The position numbers were made by a program, and so were the translations under genes. From positions 1 through 5,643 of the forward strand of contig JAQUMS010000104.1 of NCBI GenBank assembly GCA_028717985.1: 5,643 bases of DNA, written 5' to 3'. Of this stretch, positions 5,372-5,643 are shown one piece after another. The notes under the pieces were generated by a model that saw only the letters and a program-made list of their open reading frames with translations, searched no databases and was not told where the DNA came from. This stretch comes from Candidatus Omnitrophota bacterium. Lineage in GTDB: Bacteria > Omnitrophota > Gorgyraeia > Gygaellales > Profunditerraquicolaceae. Position 1 is the first letter of the stretch; the number at the start of each line of letters is the position of its first letter.

Positions 5372-5643
5372 TACAGGCTATTGGAGCTTCCGTCGTGCGG
5401 AAGAGCGCTTTTTTTTCCGTTACCGGCGTGTCTATTGATACCCGCAGTATCAAGCAGGGGGATGTCTTTTTTGCTTTGCGGGGAGATAATTTTGACGGAC
5501 ACGATTTCGCTGCGTGCGCGGCACAAAAAGGAGCGGCGTGTATTGTTAAGGAGAAGAATAAAAAAATAGATCTGAAGCGTCTGAAAAACGTGACGGTTTT
5601 AGAGGTCAATGATACGGTCAAAGCTTTGGGGTGTGCCGCCCGG
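5350..5643 (+). CDS. murF: UDP-N-acetylmuramoyl-tripeptide--D-alanyl-D-alanine ligase MurF, N-terminal part
   Basis: An open frame starts at ATG 5350 inside the end of murE and runs to the right edge without a stop (98 codons seen). The product begins MFEINELIQAIGASVV and continues with VTGVSIDTRSIKQGDVFFAL and GDNFDGHDF, the usual N-terminal UDP-substrate-binding domain of MurF. MurF adds D-Ala-D-Ala to UDP-MurNAc-tripeptide in the cytoplasm, the step after MurE. A good Shine-Dalgarno sequence, AGAGGT (5335-5340), lies 9 nt before the ATG, within the murE coding sequence. This and the 22-bp overlap suggest translational coupling. The ATP-binding and C-terminal domains lie beyond the window. 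MurC or MurD are poor alternatives, since their N-termini look different and murF follows murE in most dcw clusters. Confidence 0.92.
   Translation, partial: MFEINELIQAIGASVVRKSAFFSVTGVSIDTRSIKQGDVFFALRGDNFDGHDFAACAAQKGAACIVKEKNKKIDLKRLKNVTVLEVNDTVKALGCAAR

Noticed and set aside
5381..5569. Plus-strand open frame of 62 codons near the right edge
   Set aside because: The frame starting at 5350 encodes a clear MurF N-terminus over the same bases, so this is an out-of-frame shadow.
1..5643. A hidden novel system, mobile element, CRISPR array, tRNA or rRNA
   Set aside because: Nearly all of 206-5643 is explained by six conserved dcw genes in standard order. No repeat array, transposase, integrase or RNA gene pattern was found in either strand.

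Overview
The window is the 5' end of a division and cell wall (dcw) cluster from a bacterium. Every gene is on the + strand, in the conserved order mraZ - rsmH (mraW) - ftsL-like - ftsI (class B penicillin-binding protein) - murE - murF. The murF gene is cut by the right edge. Together these genes cover a cluster regulator (MraZ), a 16S rRNA methyltransferase (RsmH), two divisome proteins (FtsL, FtsI) and two consecutive cytoplasmic ligases of peptidoglycan precursor synthesis (MurE, MurF).

The organism is probably a Gram-negative, meso-diaminopimelate-type bacterium. MurE carries the DNPR motif known for meso-DAP selection, and FtsI has no C-terminal PASTA domains such as those of many Gram-positive homologues. 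Coding regions have moderate GC, while the leader is very AT-rich. From general familiarity with such proteins (the FtsL-like N-terminal region and the PBP sequence) I lean to an uncultured lineage such as Omnitrophota or a PVC relative. This is inference and could not be tested here.

Layout. Positions 1-205 are non-coding. They hold an inverted MraZ-box-like sequence (35-55), an AT-rich tract with direct repeats and T runs (56-123), a near-consensus sigma70 promoter (TTGACA, 17 bp, TATACT; 124-152) and three GTGG-type MraZ boxes at exact 10-bp intervals (164-188). mraZ follows at 206-649. A 69-bp gap holds a possible secondary promoter and a dyad, then rsmH at 719-1630. After a 64-bp gap come ftsL-like (1695-2147), ftsI with a GTG start (2165-3895), murE (best start ATG 3908, end 5371) and murF (5350 to the edge, overlapping murE by 22 bp).

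The likely logic is that one strong promoter, auto-repressed by MraZ at boxes just downstream of the transcription start, drives the whole cluster. No convincing intrinsic terminator appears between the genes. The gene content is standard. The parts that deserve a second look are regulatory (the inverted second MraZ-box pair and the region before rsmH) and the divergent FtsL-like protein. I found no evidence of a new multi-gene system, mobile element, CRISPR array or RNA gene.
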